Positions 27,801 to 35,775 of a DNA stretch of 64,000 bases are shown one piece after another. Source of the stretch: Xylanibacter muris (GTDB lineage Bacteria; Bacteroidota; Bacteroidia; Bacteroidales; Bacteroidaceae); contig NZ_JABKKF010000009.1 of NCBI RefSeq assembly GCF_013166605.1, positions 124,001 to 188,000 of the forward strand. Reading direction: 5' to 3'. The notes under the pieces are model-generated. The model saw only the letters and a program-made list of their open reading frames with translations. It was not told the DNA's origin and made no database searches. Made by a program: the position numbers and the translations under genes. Position 1 is the stretch's first letter. Every line of letters starts with the position of its first letter.

Positions 27801-29479
27801 CCTCTTCCGTTGTTAAGGATGGCTTCCGCATTCATGCCGTTGATGTCCAGTTGTCCGTAGTCGAGGTGTGTCAGGTTTATTCTTGCATCCATGCTGCTTT
27901 TGTCAGACATGAGGTCGAATCCTTTCCCTTTGGCCTCCATTTTAGCGGTGATACATCCCAATGAGTCGTCGTACATGAAATGGGCTATGTCAATGCCGTC
28001 TATTTCCATTGTGGCGTCATACGTCTCTGCCTTGGTGTTTACCTTTGCCTTGCCGTTTATGACTCCGCCGGATTCCTTTATGCTGAATGCCGCTGAATAT
28101 GCCTTTCCGTCAGCTTTCAGCTTCGCCTTCATGCTGATGTTGCGTGGTATGCTGATATTGTTCATGGCCGTACCGGCCAATGGCTTTATGAAGTTAAGGT
28201 TTCCTGTCTGTGCCTTTATGTCTGCCGTAGCCCTCAGCCTGTCCATGTCGGCAGGGTCTGATGCCCGTCCGTTTGCCGTAATATGGAATGCTGTGGGAAG
28301 ATTTATGTCAAGTCCGGTAAACTCTACGTCTTTCATGTTTCCGTTCACAGACCCTATGATGTTTATCGGTTTGTTCGGATATCCTTTTACGAATGCGGCA
28401 GGCTGCTTTCCTGCAAATCTCATGACATCCTGTTTCCCGATGGAAGCCATAAGCCTTAGATATGTCTTTCCGTCTTTTTCCTTGTCGAAGGTGTTGAACT
28501 CCATATCAAGGTGGGCTTCGACATTTGAGTCGGGTGTGCGCAGTATCATGGGCGACAGCTGTATTCTTGTGGAGTCAAGGATGACAGGCGAGGTAAGCCC
28601 GGTTATCTCCAGCCCGCTTTTTTCCTTCATCGCGCATCGCCTTATATTCAGCCGTGTCAGAGGAGAGTGGTAGAGGATGGAGTCTATTCCGATGTTTATG
28701 CCGCTAAGGGCTATATGATTGTAGTCGGGCCCTTCGGAATGCGGCTCGTATTTGTTGTCGTAGTTGAAAGAACCTCCGTTCCAGCTTAGTGTCCTTACTT
28801 CATACCGTTCATTTCCAAGGTCTATATTCGTACCTCCGATACCGGCCTGCTCAATTCTTGTTGATATTATAAGGGTATCGCCCGGCATGTGTACAACGGC
28901 GCCGGTGTTTGATATGTTCAGTGTGTCTGCATATATTTTCCAGGGAATTTCTGTTTTTGAAGTATCTTCCGGAACAGAGTCGGAAAGCGCCACGTCGATG
29001 TATGTGCCGTAAATATTGATGTCGTTTATCTCAGCCGTCTCATTGCCGAGGTCGATGCCTTTGCTGTGGAGACTCAGCTTGCCTATGTTTCCCTTTATCC
29101 TTGCTGCTGCAATGATGTCGGAGGTGTTGATTTTTGTGTCGTTTACTTCAATGGAGTTTATAACCACTTTGTTGTTGAACAAGGGTTTCAACTTTACGTC
29201 TATGGTGAGTTCCTTTGCATCGGCTATCGTGTCTTTCCTGTTTCTGTTAAGACTGTCGGGCTTCAGCATCCTGAAGTCCTTTATTGTCAGGTCAAGCGGG
29301 AATGACAATGACACGTGGCCGATAGAAATGTCCATACCTGTCTTTTCCGATGCGGTTTCAGCCACTTTGTCTGCAATCCAGTTCTGCACCGGTGGAATGT
29401 AAAGCGCCGCTGCTGCCAGAATAAACAGAAAAATGGGAACCAGTATTATTATACCTGTCCAAATGAGTAATTTTTTCAT
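24833..29479 (-). CDS. tamB: TamB/AsmA-like translocation and assembly protein
   Basis: A 1548-residue protein anchored in the inner membrane by one N-terminal helix (LLIWTGIIILVPIFLFILAA, residues 4-23) followed by AsmA/TamB-type sequence beginning at VQNWIADKVAE and then a very long repetitive beta region, as in the hydrophobic-groove bridges that carry phospholipid across the periplasm. The C-terminal DUF490 domain, about residues 1050-1500, contains GRYTLNDGEMKY and FTGDMMNPRLNIEATEE. The last residues are acidic and Lys-rich. It overlaps tamL by 23 bases and lies upstream of it in the same operon. The length is in the family range. Confidence 0.92.
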   Translation of the reverse strand: MKKLLIWTGIIILVPIFLFILAAAALYIPPVQNWIADKVAETASEKTGMDISIGHVSLSFPLDLTIKDFRMLKPDSLNRNRKDTIADAKELTIDVKLKPLFNNKVVINSIEVNDTKINTSDIIAAARIKGNIGKLSLHSKGIDLGNETAEINDINIYGTYIDVALSDSVPEDTSKTEIPWKIYADTLNISNTGAVVHMPGDTLIISTRIEQAGIGGTNIDLGNERYEVRTLSWNGGSFNYDNKYEPHSEGPDYNHIALSGINIGIDSILYHSPLTRLNIRRCAMKEKSGLEITGLTSPVILDSTRIQLSPMILRTPDSNVEAHLDMEFNTFDKEKDGKTYLRLMASIGKQDVMRFAGKQPAAFVKGYPNKPINIIGSVNGNMKDVEFTGLDINLPTAFHITANGRASDPADMDRLRATADIKAQTGNLNFIKPLAGTAMNNISIPRNISMKAKLKADGKAYSAAFSIKESGGVINGKAKVNTKAETYDATMEIDGIDIAHFMYDDSLGCITAKMEAKGKGFDLMSDKSSMDARINLTHLDYGQLDINGMNAEAILNNGRGHVTVNGSNRLFNGTIGIDALVSRKYLAGTIVSDLREADFHRLRITDVPLKAGVCAHIDIASDLKEAFKINGYVNDLTVKTQKKTYRPTDITIDVMTNRDTTWAMMSSGNLKLDMKAKGGYKSLIEKGGLITDEILGQMKNKIIDHPRIKELYPDLSLYITSGNDNPFANFLRMKGVDFKDLLLDITSSPVKGLNGNGHVYSLTADSTRIDTIKFHIRQDSSLVRFNAQVTNNKNNPQFVFTTLMNGHIYDNGIEANVKYYDKNNRMGVQLGTTAEMRDSGIYIHLTPYRPVIGYKEFNLNKENYVFLGRNKRVYANVDLIADDGTGVKIYSNDENRETLQDLTVSLNNFDLEKITSVLPYAPRITGMLNGDYHLLLNENEKVSVASDMSVSNMTYEKCPIGNLSTEFIYMQREDLAHYVEARINQNGHDIGILNGSYQTEGEGYLEAMFKMTRLPLDIVNGFIPDRLFGFNGYADGEVEIKGTLSKPQVDGEVYLDSSYIVSVPYGVRLRADNDPVRIIGSNLLLENFTLYSYNNNPLNISGSVDFSNPEKMRINMKMRATNYQIIDAKQTSKSIAYGKAFVNFYGNVNGTTDNLEMKGQLDVLGKTDMTYILKDSPLNTDDQLKELVTFTNFNDTTQINSVNRPPISGLDMLLLLNIESGARIRCALNASQSNYVDVEGGGELRMTYNTTDDLQLFGRYTLNDGEMKYALPIIPLKTFTIQKGSHIEFTGDMMNPRLNIEATEETKSMVASETGNSRSVLFKCGVKVTKTLNDMGLEFTLDAPDDMTIKNELAAMSPEQKNKLAITMLTTGMYLSDGNTTGFSMNNALNSFLQSEIKNLTNSAMKTVDISVGLDQNSDAAGNTHTDYSFKFAKRFWNNRVNFIIGGKVSGNNSNSTTQQDEAFIDNVSLEYRLDQTAQKYVRLFYNKDITDLLEDGVSEYGGGFVWRKKINKLSELFRMRQNSGQKDEDEDAAEHKDIISDEKNKKQ

Positions 29480-29575
29480 TTTGCGGTTGTCAGATTATTG
29501 TATATATAAAAATGTGTATTGACTTATTCTGTTTACAGTCATGTATGACGGCATGCTGGCATGCCGCTTGTTTTC

Positions 29576-30379
29576 TTAAAGCCCTCTTGCCTTGAATATT
29601 TTTTCCTTGGCTTCGTTTATCTCCTGGAATTTCTTTTCCGCTGCTTTTCTTATGTCCTCTCCCAAGGATGCCACGCGGTCGGGATGATGTTTCAGTGCTA
29701 ATTGTCGGTATGCCTTTTTCACTTCCTCATCGGTTGCCGACGGGTCTACGCCAAGTACCCTGTATGCGCTTTCAAGACTGTTGCCCGCGTCTCTTAGGTT
29801 CAACATCGAGTCGGCGTCGTTCTGTGAAATGTGCATCCATGCGGCACATTCCCTTATGGCTGTGACCTCATCGTTTGTCACTTTACCGTCCGCCTGCGAT
29901 ATCATTACGAGGAAGCTGAGCAGTTGCAGGCGTTGTTAGTAGTCGATGTTTGAGGCAATCTGCATGCAGCATTGGCTGACGGTTGTCTTGAACCTGTCGT
30001 TGCCCTGCCGTTTCTGCTCGTTGAAGAGTTTCATCAGAATGTCTTCTCCCTGAGCCACGGCATGTCCTCCAAAGTTGGAGCGCAGGAAGTTGCGTACAAA
30101 TTCCATTTCGGAGTGCATGATGCGTCCGTCGGCCTTGATTATATACGACGCCAGTACTAATAAAGAGAATAGAAAGCCGTTTCGGTCGCTTTCACCGGCC
30201 TGCCGCCTGCCGTATCCGTTGTATGCCCTTGAAGAGTCGAATGTTCCGGAATTGTCTTCGTTGTTGACACTGTCCATCGCACTGTCGAAAAACGACCCCA
30301 TTGCTATTCCCACCAATAATCCGAGGGGGCCTCCTGCCATCCATCCGATAGCACCGCCGATCCATTTGCCTGCTGCCAT
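29576..30379 (-). pseudogene. TerB-DnaJ (DjlA-like) gene interrupted by one in-frame stop
   Basis: Two reading frames lie head to tail: residues 1-147 (30379 down to 29939) and a 109-residue part (29905-29576). They are in the same frame. The TAA at 29938-29936 is followed by 10 sense codons ([10 protein letters not shown]) and then the second part, so one nonsense codon splits a 267-residue protein. The first part has a glycine-rich membrane-like N-terminus (GGAIGWMAGGPLGLLVGIA) and the start of a TerB-like helical domain (FSLLVLASYIIKADGRI); the second part finishes that domain ([12 protein letters not shown]) and ends with a J domain (YRVLGVDP then HHPDR, the HPD motif). A serine TCA to TAA change would explain it. 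The J domain could still be made from the internal ATG at 29905. A sequencing error is the main alternative. Confidence 0.75.
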
Positions 30380-30406
30380 GTTTCTTTATATTAAAAAATT
30401 ACCATG

Positions 30407-30414
30407 CAAATTTA
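30407..30414 (-). promoter_or_regulatory. Promoter -7 element for the TerB-DnaJ gene
   Basis: The minus strand reads TAAATTTG then C, a match to TAnnTTTG, 28 bases upstream of the start. No good -33 element is visible. Confidence 0.45.
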
Positions 30415-30439
30415 TATATTATTTCCCAATAATATGGAT

Positions 30440-31077
30440 TCATTTTCAATAAATGATATATTTTATGATATTCTTTGAATCTCGCAAACACTTTTTTCCT
30501 GTTGTCGCGCGGATACTGGCACGGGTGAAAATACGGATAGCAATGATGTATGCTGTCCAAATGTGCCGGCGGACGGATGGGGATTGGCTTTCCCGGCATG
30601 GATATGGGCGCATTTGTCCGTTTTCCTGTGGATGCGTGGTATAGGCAGCGTGGATGCCGGTCAGTCCGAAAACCGCATGAAAACAGATGCGGGACGGCTG
30701 CTTTGCAAATGCGGGAATGGCGGTTTCCTGACTTTTGATATGGCGCTCACAAACTTGAAAGTGCCGGTTCATAAACCTTCCGACTTAAGTCGGAAAGCTT
30801 TCTGACTTAAGTCGGAAGGGTGTCTGACTTAAGTCGGAAACCCGTCTGACTATAGTCGGACGGTCTGCGGACAGGTGCTTTGCTGTTTGTGGATGTGCCG
30901 TTTCCTGCCGTTTCATTATGTATTCTGATGCTGTGGCGTTCTTATCGGATTTTTGTCTGGCGGGAGAGAGGTGTGCGGCATGTCTGATGGCCTGGATTTA
31001 AAAATTGCACACAGTGGAATGTTGTGCGCAATCTTTGTCCAAATCTTGTGCGGATACGCAAAAAGCAAGCCGTTTTA
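30440..31077. other. Long non-coding divergent region
   Basis: About 640 bases between the TerB-DnaJ promoter and the ffh promoter. Both strands have short open frames of 60-110 codons, but none has a credible start, known domain or neighbour-like composition, and they overlap each other. The right part contains the 22-bp palindrome array (see 30778-30866). An imperfect inverted repeat ATTGCACAC / GTGCGCAAT (31004-31012 and 31024-31032) sits 46 bases before the ffh -33 element. The region may hold a decayed gene or regulatory DNA. Confidence 0.4.
30778..30866. repeat. Four palindromes at an exact 22-bp period
   Basis: The 10-mer GACTTAAGTC occurs at 30782, 30804 and 30826, and the variant GACTATAGTC at 30848; each start is exactly 22 bases after the last. 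The first copy extends to a perfect 18-bp palindrome TTCCGACTTAAGTCGGAA (30778-30795). The others share TCTGACT and AGTCGGA. The 5-6 bases between palindromes are not conserved. Because 22 is not a multiple of three, it is not coding; because 22 is about two helical turns, all palindromes face the same side of DNA, as in an array of dimer-binding sites. Confidence 0.9.
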
Positions 31078-31109
31078 TTTGTAGGGATAAAATTAATTCG
31101 CTATCTTTG
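31078..31109 (+). promoter_or_regulatory. Promoter of ffh
   Basis: TTTG (31078-31081), a 20-nt spacer, then TATCTTTG (31102-31109): an exact fit to the Bacteroidota housekeeping promoter consensus. The leader to the ffh start is about 95 bases. Confidence 0.8.
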
Positions 31110-31209
31110 TAACATACAAAATGTCTGCCACGCCTTGTTCCGGCATGGCATGATAATGGGCGTTGAATATAAAAGAATAAGATATAAAAAGAGTATATAT
31201 TAAAGAATT

Positions 31210-32550
31210 ATGTTTGAGAATTTAAGCGACAGACTTGAGCGCTCGTTCAAAATATTGAAGGGCGAAGGAAAAATTACGGAGATAAACGTTGCGGAAACCC
31301 TGAAAGATGTGCGCCGTGCATTGCTGGATGCCGACGTGAACTATAAAGTGGCGAAGTCGTTCACCGATGAGGTGAAGAGAAAGGCTATGGGTATGAATGT
31401 GCTTACAGCGGTGAAGCCGGGCCAGCTGATGGTGAAGATTGTGCATGATGAGTTGGCAGGACTTATGGGAGGCACTGCCGCTGAGCTGAAGTTGGAAGGC
31501 CGGCCGGCAATAGTCCTGATGTCCGGACTTCAGGGTTCGGGTAAGACGACTTTCAGTGGAAAGCTTGCCAATATGCTGAAGAAAAAGAACCGTAAGAATC
31601 CTTTGCTCGTTGCCTGTGACGTATACCGTCCTGCTGCCATAGAACAGTTGAAGGTCGTCGGGGAGTCTGTCGGTGTGCCGGTTTATTCGGAGCCGGATAA
31701 TAAGGACGTGGTCGCTATTGCCGGCAATGCCATACGGGAGGCAAAGGCCAAGGGATACGATGTGGTGATAATAGATACTGCCGGACGCCTTGCCGTGGAC
31801 GAGGAGATGATGAATGAGATCGCCTCGCTGAAAGAGGCTGTGAATCCTGACGAGACCCTGTTCGTGGTAGACTCGATGACAGGACAGGACGCCGTGAATA
31901 CTGCGAGGGAATTCAACGACCGGCTCGATTTCAACGGTGTCGTCCTTACAAAACTCGACGGTGATACCCGTGGCGGTGCGGCTCTTTCAATACGTACTGT
32001 AGTGACGAAGCCGATAAAGTTCGTCGGCACGGGCGAGAAGATGGAGGCGATAGATGTGTTCCATCCCGAGCGTATGGCCGACCGCATTCTCGGTATGGGT
32101 GACATCGTCAGTCTCGTGGAGCGTGCCCAGGAGCAGTTTGACGAGAAACAGGCAAGGGAACTTGAAAAGAAAATACGCAAGAACAAGTTCGACTTCAATG
32201 ATTTTATGGCCCAGATCCAGCAGATAAAGAAAATGGGTAATATAAAAGATCTTGCCGCAATGATTCCGGGTGTGGGAAAGGCGATAAAGGATATCGACAT
32301 TGACGACAATGCCTTTAAAGGCATTGAGGCGATAATAAGCAGTATGACTCCCAAGGAGCGTACCAATCCGGAGATAATCAACCAAAGCCGCCGTATGCGT
32401 ATTGCAAAAGGCTCCGGTACGAACATTCAGGAGGTTAACCGGCTGTTGAAGCAGTTTGACCAGATGCGCAAGATGATGAAGATGGTGACAAGCATGGACA
32501 GCAGCAGAATGATGCAGATGGCCAACATGATGAAGTCAAAGATGAAGTAA
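31210..32550 (+). CDS. ffh: Signal recognition particle protein Ffh
   Basis: Binds 4.5S RNA and signal sequences of nascent membrane proteins and, as a GTPase with FtsY, delivers ribosomes to SecYEG. The 446 residues show the N domain ([18 protein letters not shown]), G-domain motifs GLQGSGKTT (near 106-114), DTAGR (near 187-191) and [10 protein letters not shown] (near 244-253), then the methionine-rich M domain ending in [13 protein letters not shown]. The length is typical. It is followed 23 bases later by folD. No RNA component was seen in the window. Confidence 0.97.
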   Translation: MFENLSDRLERSFKILKGEGKITEINVAETLKDVRRALLDADVNYKVAKSFTDEVKRKAMGMNVLTAVKPGQLMVKIVHDELAGLMGGTAAELKLEGRPAIVLMSGLQGSGKTTFSGKLANMLKKKNRKNPLLVACDVYRPAAIEQLKVVGESVGVPVYSEPDNKDVVAIAGNAIREAKAKGYDVVIIDTAGRLAVDEEMMNEIASLKEAVNPDETLFVVDSMTGQDAVNTAREFNDRLDFNGVVLTKLDGDTRGGAALSIRTVVTKPIKFVGTGEKMEAIDVFHPERMADRILGMGDIVSLVERAQEQFDEKQARELEKKIRKNKFDFNDFMAQIQQIKKMGNIKDLAAMIPGVGKAIKDIDIDDNAFKGIEAIISSMTPKERTNPEIINQSRRMRIAKGSGTNIQEVNRLLKQFDQMRKMMKMVTSMDSSRMMQMANMMKSKMK

Positions 32551-32573
32551 AAACGCTTTCGATAAATACTATT

Positions 32574-33452
32574 ATGAATTTGATAGACGGAAAGGCCACT
32601 GCGGCCGCCATAAAGCAGGAAATAGCATGTGAGGTAAAGGCCATTGTCGACGGAGGAGGCAAACGCCCCCATCTGGCAGCGGTCCTTGTGGGACACGACG
32701 GAGGCTCGGAGACATACGTGAAGAATAAGGTTATTGCATGTGAGGCATGCGGGTTCAAGTCTTCACTCATCAGGTTTGAGGATACAGTCAGCGAGGCCGA
32801 GCTTCTCGAGTGTGTCGACAGACTGAATAAGGATGACGATGTTGACGGCTTCATAATACAGTTGCCGCTTCCGGCTCACATCGACGAGCAGAAGATAATC
32901 GAGGCGATAGACTACCGTAAGGATGTAGACGGATTCCATCCCGTGAATGTCGGCCGTATGGCCATCGGTCTGCCGTGTTTCATATCGGCCACTCCTTTGG
33001 GGATATTGACATTGCTGCGGCGTTACAATATTGAGACAAGCGGAAAGAAATGCGTCATACTGGGACGTAGTAATATAGTGGGCAAGCCTATGGCGCAACT
33101 GATGATGCAGAAACAGTATGGCGATTCCACCGTGACGGTATGTCACAGCCGTTCGAAGACGCTGAAGGAGGAGTGCCGTGAAGCCGATATAATAATAGCG
33201 GCTATCGGACGCCCTGATTTTGTAACGGCGGATATGGTGAAGGAAGGCGCGGTGGTAATTGATGTAGGCACGACACGGGTTCCGGACGCTACACGCAAGA
33301 GCGGTTTCCGACTTAACGGTGACGTGAAGTTCGATGAGGTGGCCCCGCTTTGTTCCTATATAACACCGGTGCCGGGAGGAGTAGGTCCGATGACAATATG
33401 TTCGCTTATGAAGAACACGTTGGCGGCGGGCAAGAAAGAATACTATAAATAG
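32574..33452 (+). CDS. folD: Bifunctional methylenetetrahydrofolate dehydrogenase/cyclohydrolase FolD
   Basis: Interconverts 5,10-methylene-, methenyl- and 10-formyl-tetrahydrofolate using NADP, feeding purine and formylmethionine synthesis. The 292 residues include the signature [14 protein letters not shown] (near 45-58, with the catalytic Lys), [19 protein letters not shown] (near 116-123), the NADP site [13 protein letters not shown] and the C-terminal [10 protein letters not shown] (near 266-275). The length is normal. It lies between ffh and a small TPR gene, with 9 bases to the latter. Confidence 0.96.
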   Translation: MNLIDGKATAAAIKQEIACEVKAIVDGGGKRPHLAAVLVGHDGGSETYVKNKVIACEACGFKSSLIRFEDTVSEAELLECVDRLNKDDDVDGFIIQLPLPAHIDEQKIIEAIDYRKDVDGFHPVNVGRMAIGLPCFISATPLGILTLLRRYNIETSGKKCVILGRSNIVGKPMAQLMMQKQYGDSTVTVCHSRSKTLKEECREADIIIAAIGRPDFVTADMVKEGAVVIDVGTTRVPDATRKSGFRLNGDVKFDEVAPLCSYITPVPGGVGPMTICSLMKNTLAAGKKEYYK

Positions 33453-33461
33453 ATTGCATAT

Positions 33462-33641
33462 ATGACTGCCATGGAATATTATCTTGAAGGCAACCGCTTC
33501 CGTAAGGAGGGGAAATGGGCAGAGGCCATCAACTGTTATGTGGCAGCCATAGAACAAGACCCGGAAAGTCCTGCCGTAGAGGCAAAGGCAATGCTTGACG
33601 ATATATTGAATTTTTACAATAAGGACGCTTACAATCCCTAA
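33462..33641 (+). CDS. 59-residue TPR-like protein
   Basis: A short gene between folD and the ferredoxin subunit gene, with gaps of 9 and 6 bases. The product (MTAMEYYLEGNRFRKEGKW and on) has one clear tetratricopeptide pattern: EGNRFRKEGKWAEAINCY then AAIEQDPESP, followed by a short helix. There is no signal peptide. It fits tightly into the operon, has a normal composition and ends in TAA, so it is very likely real. The role is unknown; one TPR can cap or dock onto a partner, perhaps the oxidoreductase encoded downstream. Confidence 0.8.
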   Translation: MTAMEYYLEGNRFRKEGKWAEAINCYVAAIEQDPESPAVEAKAMLDDILNFYNKDAYNP

Positions 33642-33647
33642 AAATAT

Positions 33648-33884
33648 ATGCTTATGGGTAAAATTAAAGGTGCCATAGTTGTTGACACTGTGCGATGCAA
33701 AGGCTGTTCGCTTTGTGTAGAGGCCTGTCCGCAGGATGTCATCATGCTGGCAAAAAAAGTAAATGTGCATGGCTATCCATACGTGGAGGCTGTAAAAGAG
33801 GATGCCTGTATAGGGTGTGCCTCATGCGGTATAGTATGTCCTGACGGATGCATAATCGTGTACAGAAAAAAGATGGAGGACTGA
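33648..33884 (+). CDS. 2-oxoacid:ferredoxin oxidoreductase, ferredoxin-like delta subunit
   Basis: A 78-residue protein with two [4Fe-4S] binding motifs: CKGCSLCVEACP (near residues 17-28) and CIGCASCGIVCP (near 52-63). It is the electron-transfer subunit of a four-subunit 2-oxoacid oxidoreductase (KorD/VorD type). Start at ATG 33648, or ATG 33654 two codons later; both are possible. The gene order delta, alpha, beta, gamma follows directly. Confidence 0.92.
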   Translation: MLMGKIKGAIVVDTVRCKGCSLCVEACPQDVIMLAKKVNVHGYPYVEAVKEDACIGCASCGIVCPDGCIIVYRKKMED

Positions 33885-33889
33885 TCGGT

Positions 33890-34972
33890 ATGGCAGAACA
33901 GGAAGTAACATTGATGAAAGGCAACGAGGCGATAGCCAGGGCTGCCGTAAGATGCGGTGTTGACGGTTATTTCGGATATCCGATCACCCCTCAGAGTGAG
34001 ATTATTGAGACGTTGGCTCTCGACAAGCCTTGGGAGACGACCGGAATGGTTGTGCTTCAGGCCGAAAGCGAGGTGGCGGCCATCAATATGGTATATGGAG
34101 CGGCCGGAGCCGGAAAGCGTGCCTTCACATCGTCGTCAAGTCCGGGTGTGGCATTGATGCAGGAAGGGATATCATATCTTGCCGGTGCAGAGTTGCCGGG
34201 AGTGTTTGTGAATGTACAGCGCGGAGGTCCCGGACTCGGTACGATACAGCCGTCGCAGAGCGATTATTTCCAGGCCACACGCGGAGGCGGCAACGGTGAT
34301 TATCACGTGATTGTTCTTGCTCCGGCATCGGTACAGGAAATGGCTGACTTTGTGGACCTCGCATTTACCTTGGCTTTCAAATACCGTAATCCGGCCATGA
34401 TACTGTCTGACGGAGTGATTGGCCAGATGATGGAGAAAGTGGTGTTGCCGCCTTATAAGCCGCGCCGTACGGAGGAGGAAATAATGGAAGAATGCCCGTG
34501 GGCTACATCAGGACGCAGAAATTCACGCCAGCCCAACATTATCACCTCATTGGAACTCAAGCCGGAGGAGATGGAGAAACGGAATGTTCATCTGCAGGCT
34601 AAATATGAGGAGATACAGAAAAATGAAGTGCGTTATGAGACCATACAGTGCGATGATGCCGAATACATAATAGTGGCATTCGGAAGTGCTGCGCGTATCG
34701 CACAGAAAGCAATCGAGACGGCCAGGGCTCAGGGAATAAAGGTAGGTCTGTTCAGACCTATAACGTTATGGCCCTTCCCAGCCGGAGAGATAGCAGGGCT
34801 GGCTCATGGAAAGAAAGGCGTTCTTGTGGCCGAAATCAATGCAGGGCAGATGGTGCAGGACGTGCGCCTTGCAATAAACGGTGAGGAGCCGGTTGAGTAT
34901 TTCGGACGCCTGGGCGGCATAGTGCCTGAGCCAGATGAGATAGTAAACGCATTGAAGACCAAACTCATGTAA
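33890..34972 (+). CDS. vorB: 2-oxoacid:ferredoxin oxidoreductase, alpha subunit
   Basis: Catalytic alpha subunit of a CoA-dependent 2-oxoacid:ferredoxin oxidoreductase acting on 2-oxoglutarate or branched 2-oxoacids; the sequence does not decide which. I take ATG 33890 (MAEQEVTLMKGNEAIARAA), 5 bases after the delta subunit stop, giving 360 residues; an upstream in-frame ATG at 33848 lies inside the delta gene. The pyrimidine-binding region GYFGYPITPQSEI (near 24-36) and the tail with GLFRPITLWPFP (near 290-301) are typical. In an anaerobe it can run towards oxidation (making acyl-CoA and reduced ferredoxin) or carboxylation. Confidence 0.9.
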   Translation: MAEQEVTLMKGNEAIARAAVRCGVDGYFGYPITPQSEIIETLALDKPWETTGMVVLQAESEVAAINMVYGAAGAGKRAFTSSSSPGVALMQEGISYLAGAELPGVFVNVQRGGPGLGTIQPSQSDYFQATRGGGNGDYHVIVLAPASVQEMADFVDLAFTLAFKYRNPAMILSDGVIGQMMEKVVLPPYKPRRTEEEIMEECPWATSGRRNSRQPNIITSLELKPEEMEKRNVHLQAKYEEIQKNEVRYETIQCDDAEYIIVAFGSAARIAQKAIETARAQGIKVGLFRPITLWPFPAGEIAGLAHGKKGVLVAEINAGQMVQDVRLAINGEEPVEYFGRLGGIVPEPDEIVNALKTKLM

Positions 34973-34974
34973 TT

Positions 34975-35754
34975 ATGGCACAGAATACAGATAACATATT
35001 GTCACCGGAAAATGTGGTGTACAGGAAACCAAAGCTTATGAATGACGTCCAGATGCACTACTGTCCGGGCTGCAGTCATGGTGTCGTTCACAAACTTGTG
35101 GCGGAAGTGATAGAAGAGATGGGACTTGAGGAGAAGTCCGTCGGAGTGTCACCGGTAGGTTGTGCCGTATTTGCCTACCGTTATATTGATATTGACTGGC
35201 AGGAGGCGGCACACGGGCGTGCCCCGGCTGTTGCCACCGCTATAAAGAGGTTGTGGCCCGACCGCTTGGTGTTTACATATCAGGGAGACGGCGACTTGGC
35301 ATGTATAGGTACGGCCGAGTCTGTACATGCTCTTAACCGTGGAGAGAATATCACTATAATATTCATTAATAATGCAATATACGGTATGACCGGAGGACAG
35401 ATGGCGCCTACGACCCTTGTAGGGCAGAAGACCAGCACATGTCCTTACGGGCGTCAGCCGGAACTGCACGGTTATCCGTTGAAGATAACAGAGATGGCCG
35501 CAATGCTGGAGGGGACATGCTATGTTACACGCCAGAGCGTGGAGACAGTAGGGGCGGTGAGTAAGGCAAAGAAAGCCATACGTAAGGCTTTTGAGGCTTC
35601 AATGGCCGGAAAGGGAAGCTCTCTGGTGGAGATAGTATCCACCTGCAACAGCGGATGGAAGCTTACTCCCTCTCAGGCGAACAAGTGGATGACAGAGAAT
35701 ATGTTTAAGTTTTATCCTAAGGGCGACCTGAAGGATACTACCGGGGAAAAGTAA
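34975..35754 (+). CDS. 2-oxoacid:ferredoxin oxidoreductase, beta subunit (TPP-binding)
   Basis: The 259-residue thiamine-diphosphate subunit. It shows the CPGCSHG motif near residues 25-31 that is common in KorB/VorA proteins, the TPP signature starting GDGDLACIG (near 103-111) and ending INNAIYGMTGGQMAPTT (near 131-147). It begins two bases after the alpha subunit stop. With the alpha subunit it forms the active site; electrons go to the delta subunit clusters. Confidence 0.92.
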   Translation: MAQNTDNILSPENVVYRKPKLMNDVQMHYCPGCSHGVVHKLVAEVIEEMGLEEKSVGVSPVGCAVFAYRYIDIDWQEAAHGRAPAVATAIKRLWPDRLVFTYQGDGDLACIGTAESVHALNRGENITIIFINNAIYGMTGGQMAPTTLVGQKTSTCPYGRQPELHGYPLKITEMAAMLEGTCYVTRQSVETVGAVSKAKKAIRKAFEASMAGKGSSLVEIVSTCNSGWKLTPSQANKWMTENMFKFYPKGDLKDTTGEK

Positions 35755-35775
35755 TCATCGTAAAACCGAAGTGCA

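Noticed and set aside
30446-30805. Overlapping 80-110 codon frames on both strands upstream of ffh
   Set aside because: They overlap each other, lack credible starts and recognisable domains, and one runs into the palindrome array. Kept only as an unexplained region.
30778-30866. CRISPR array
   Set aside because: The repeats are 16-18 bp palindromes with only 5-6 variable bases between them, far too short for spacers, and there are no cas genes.
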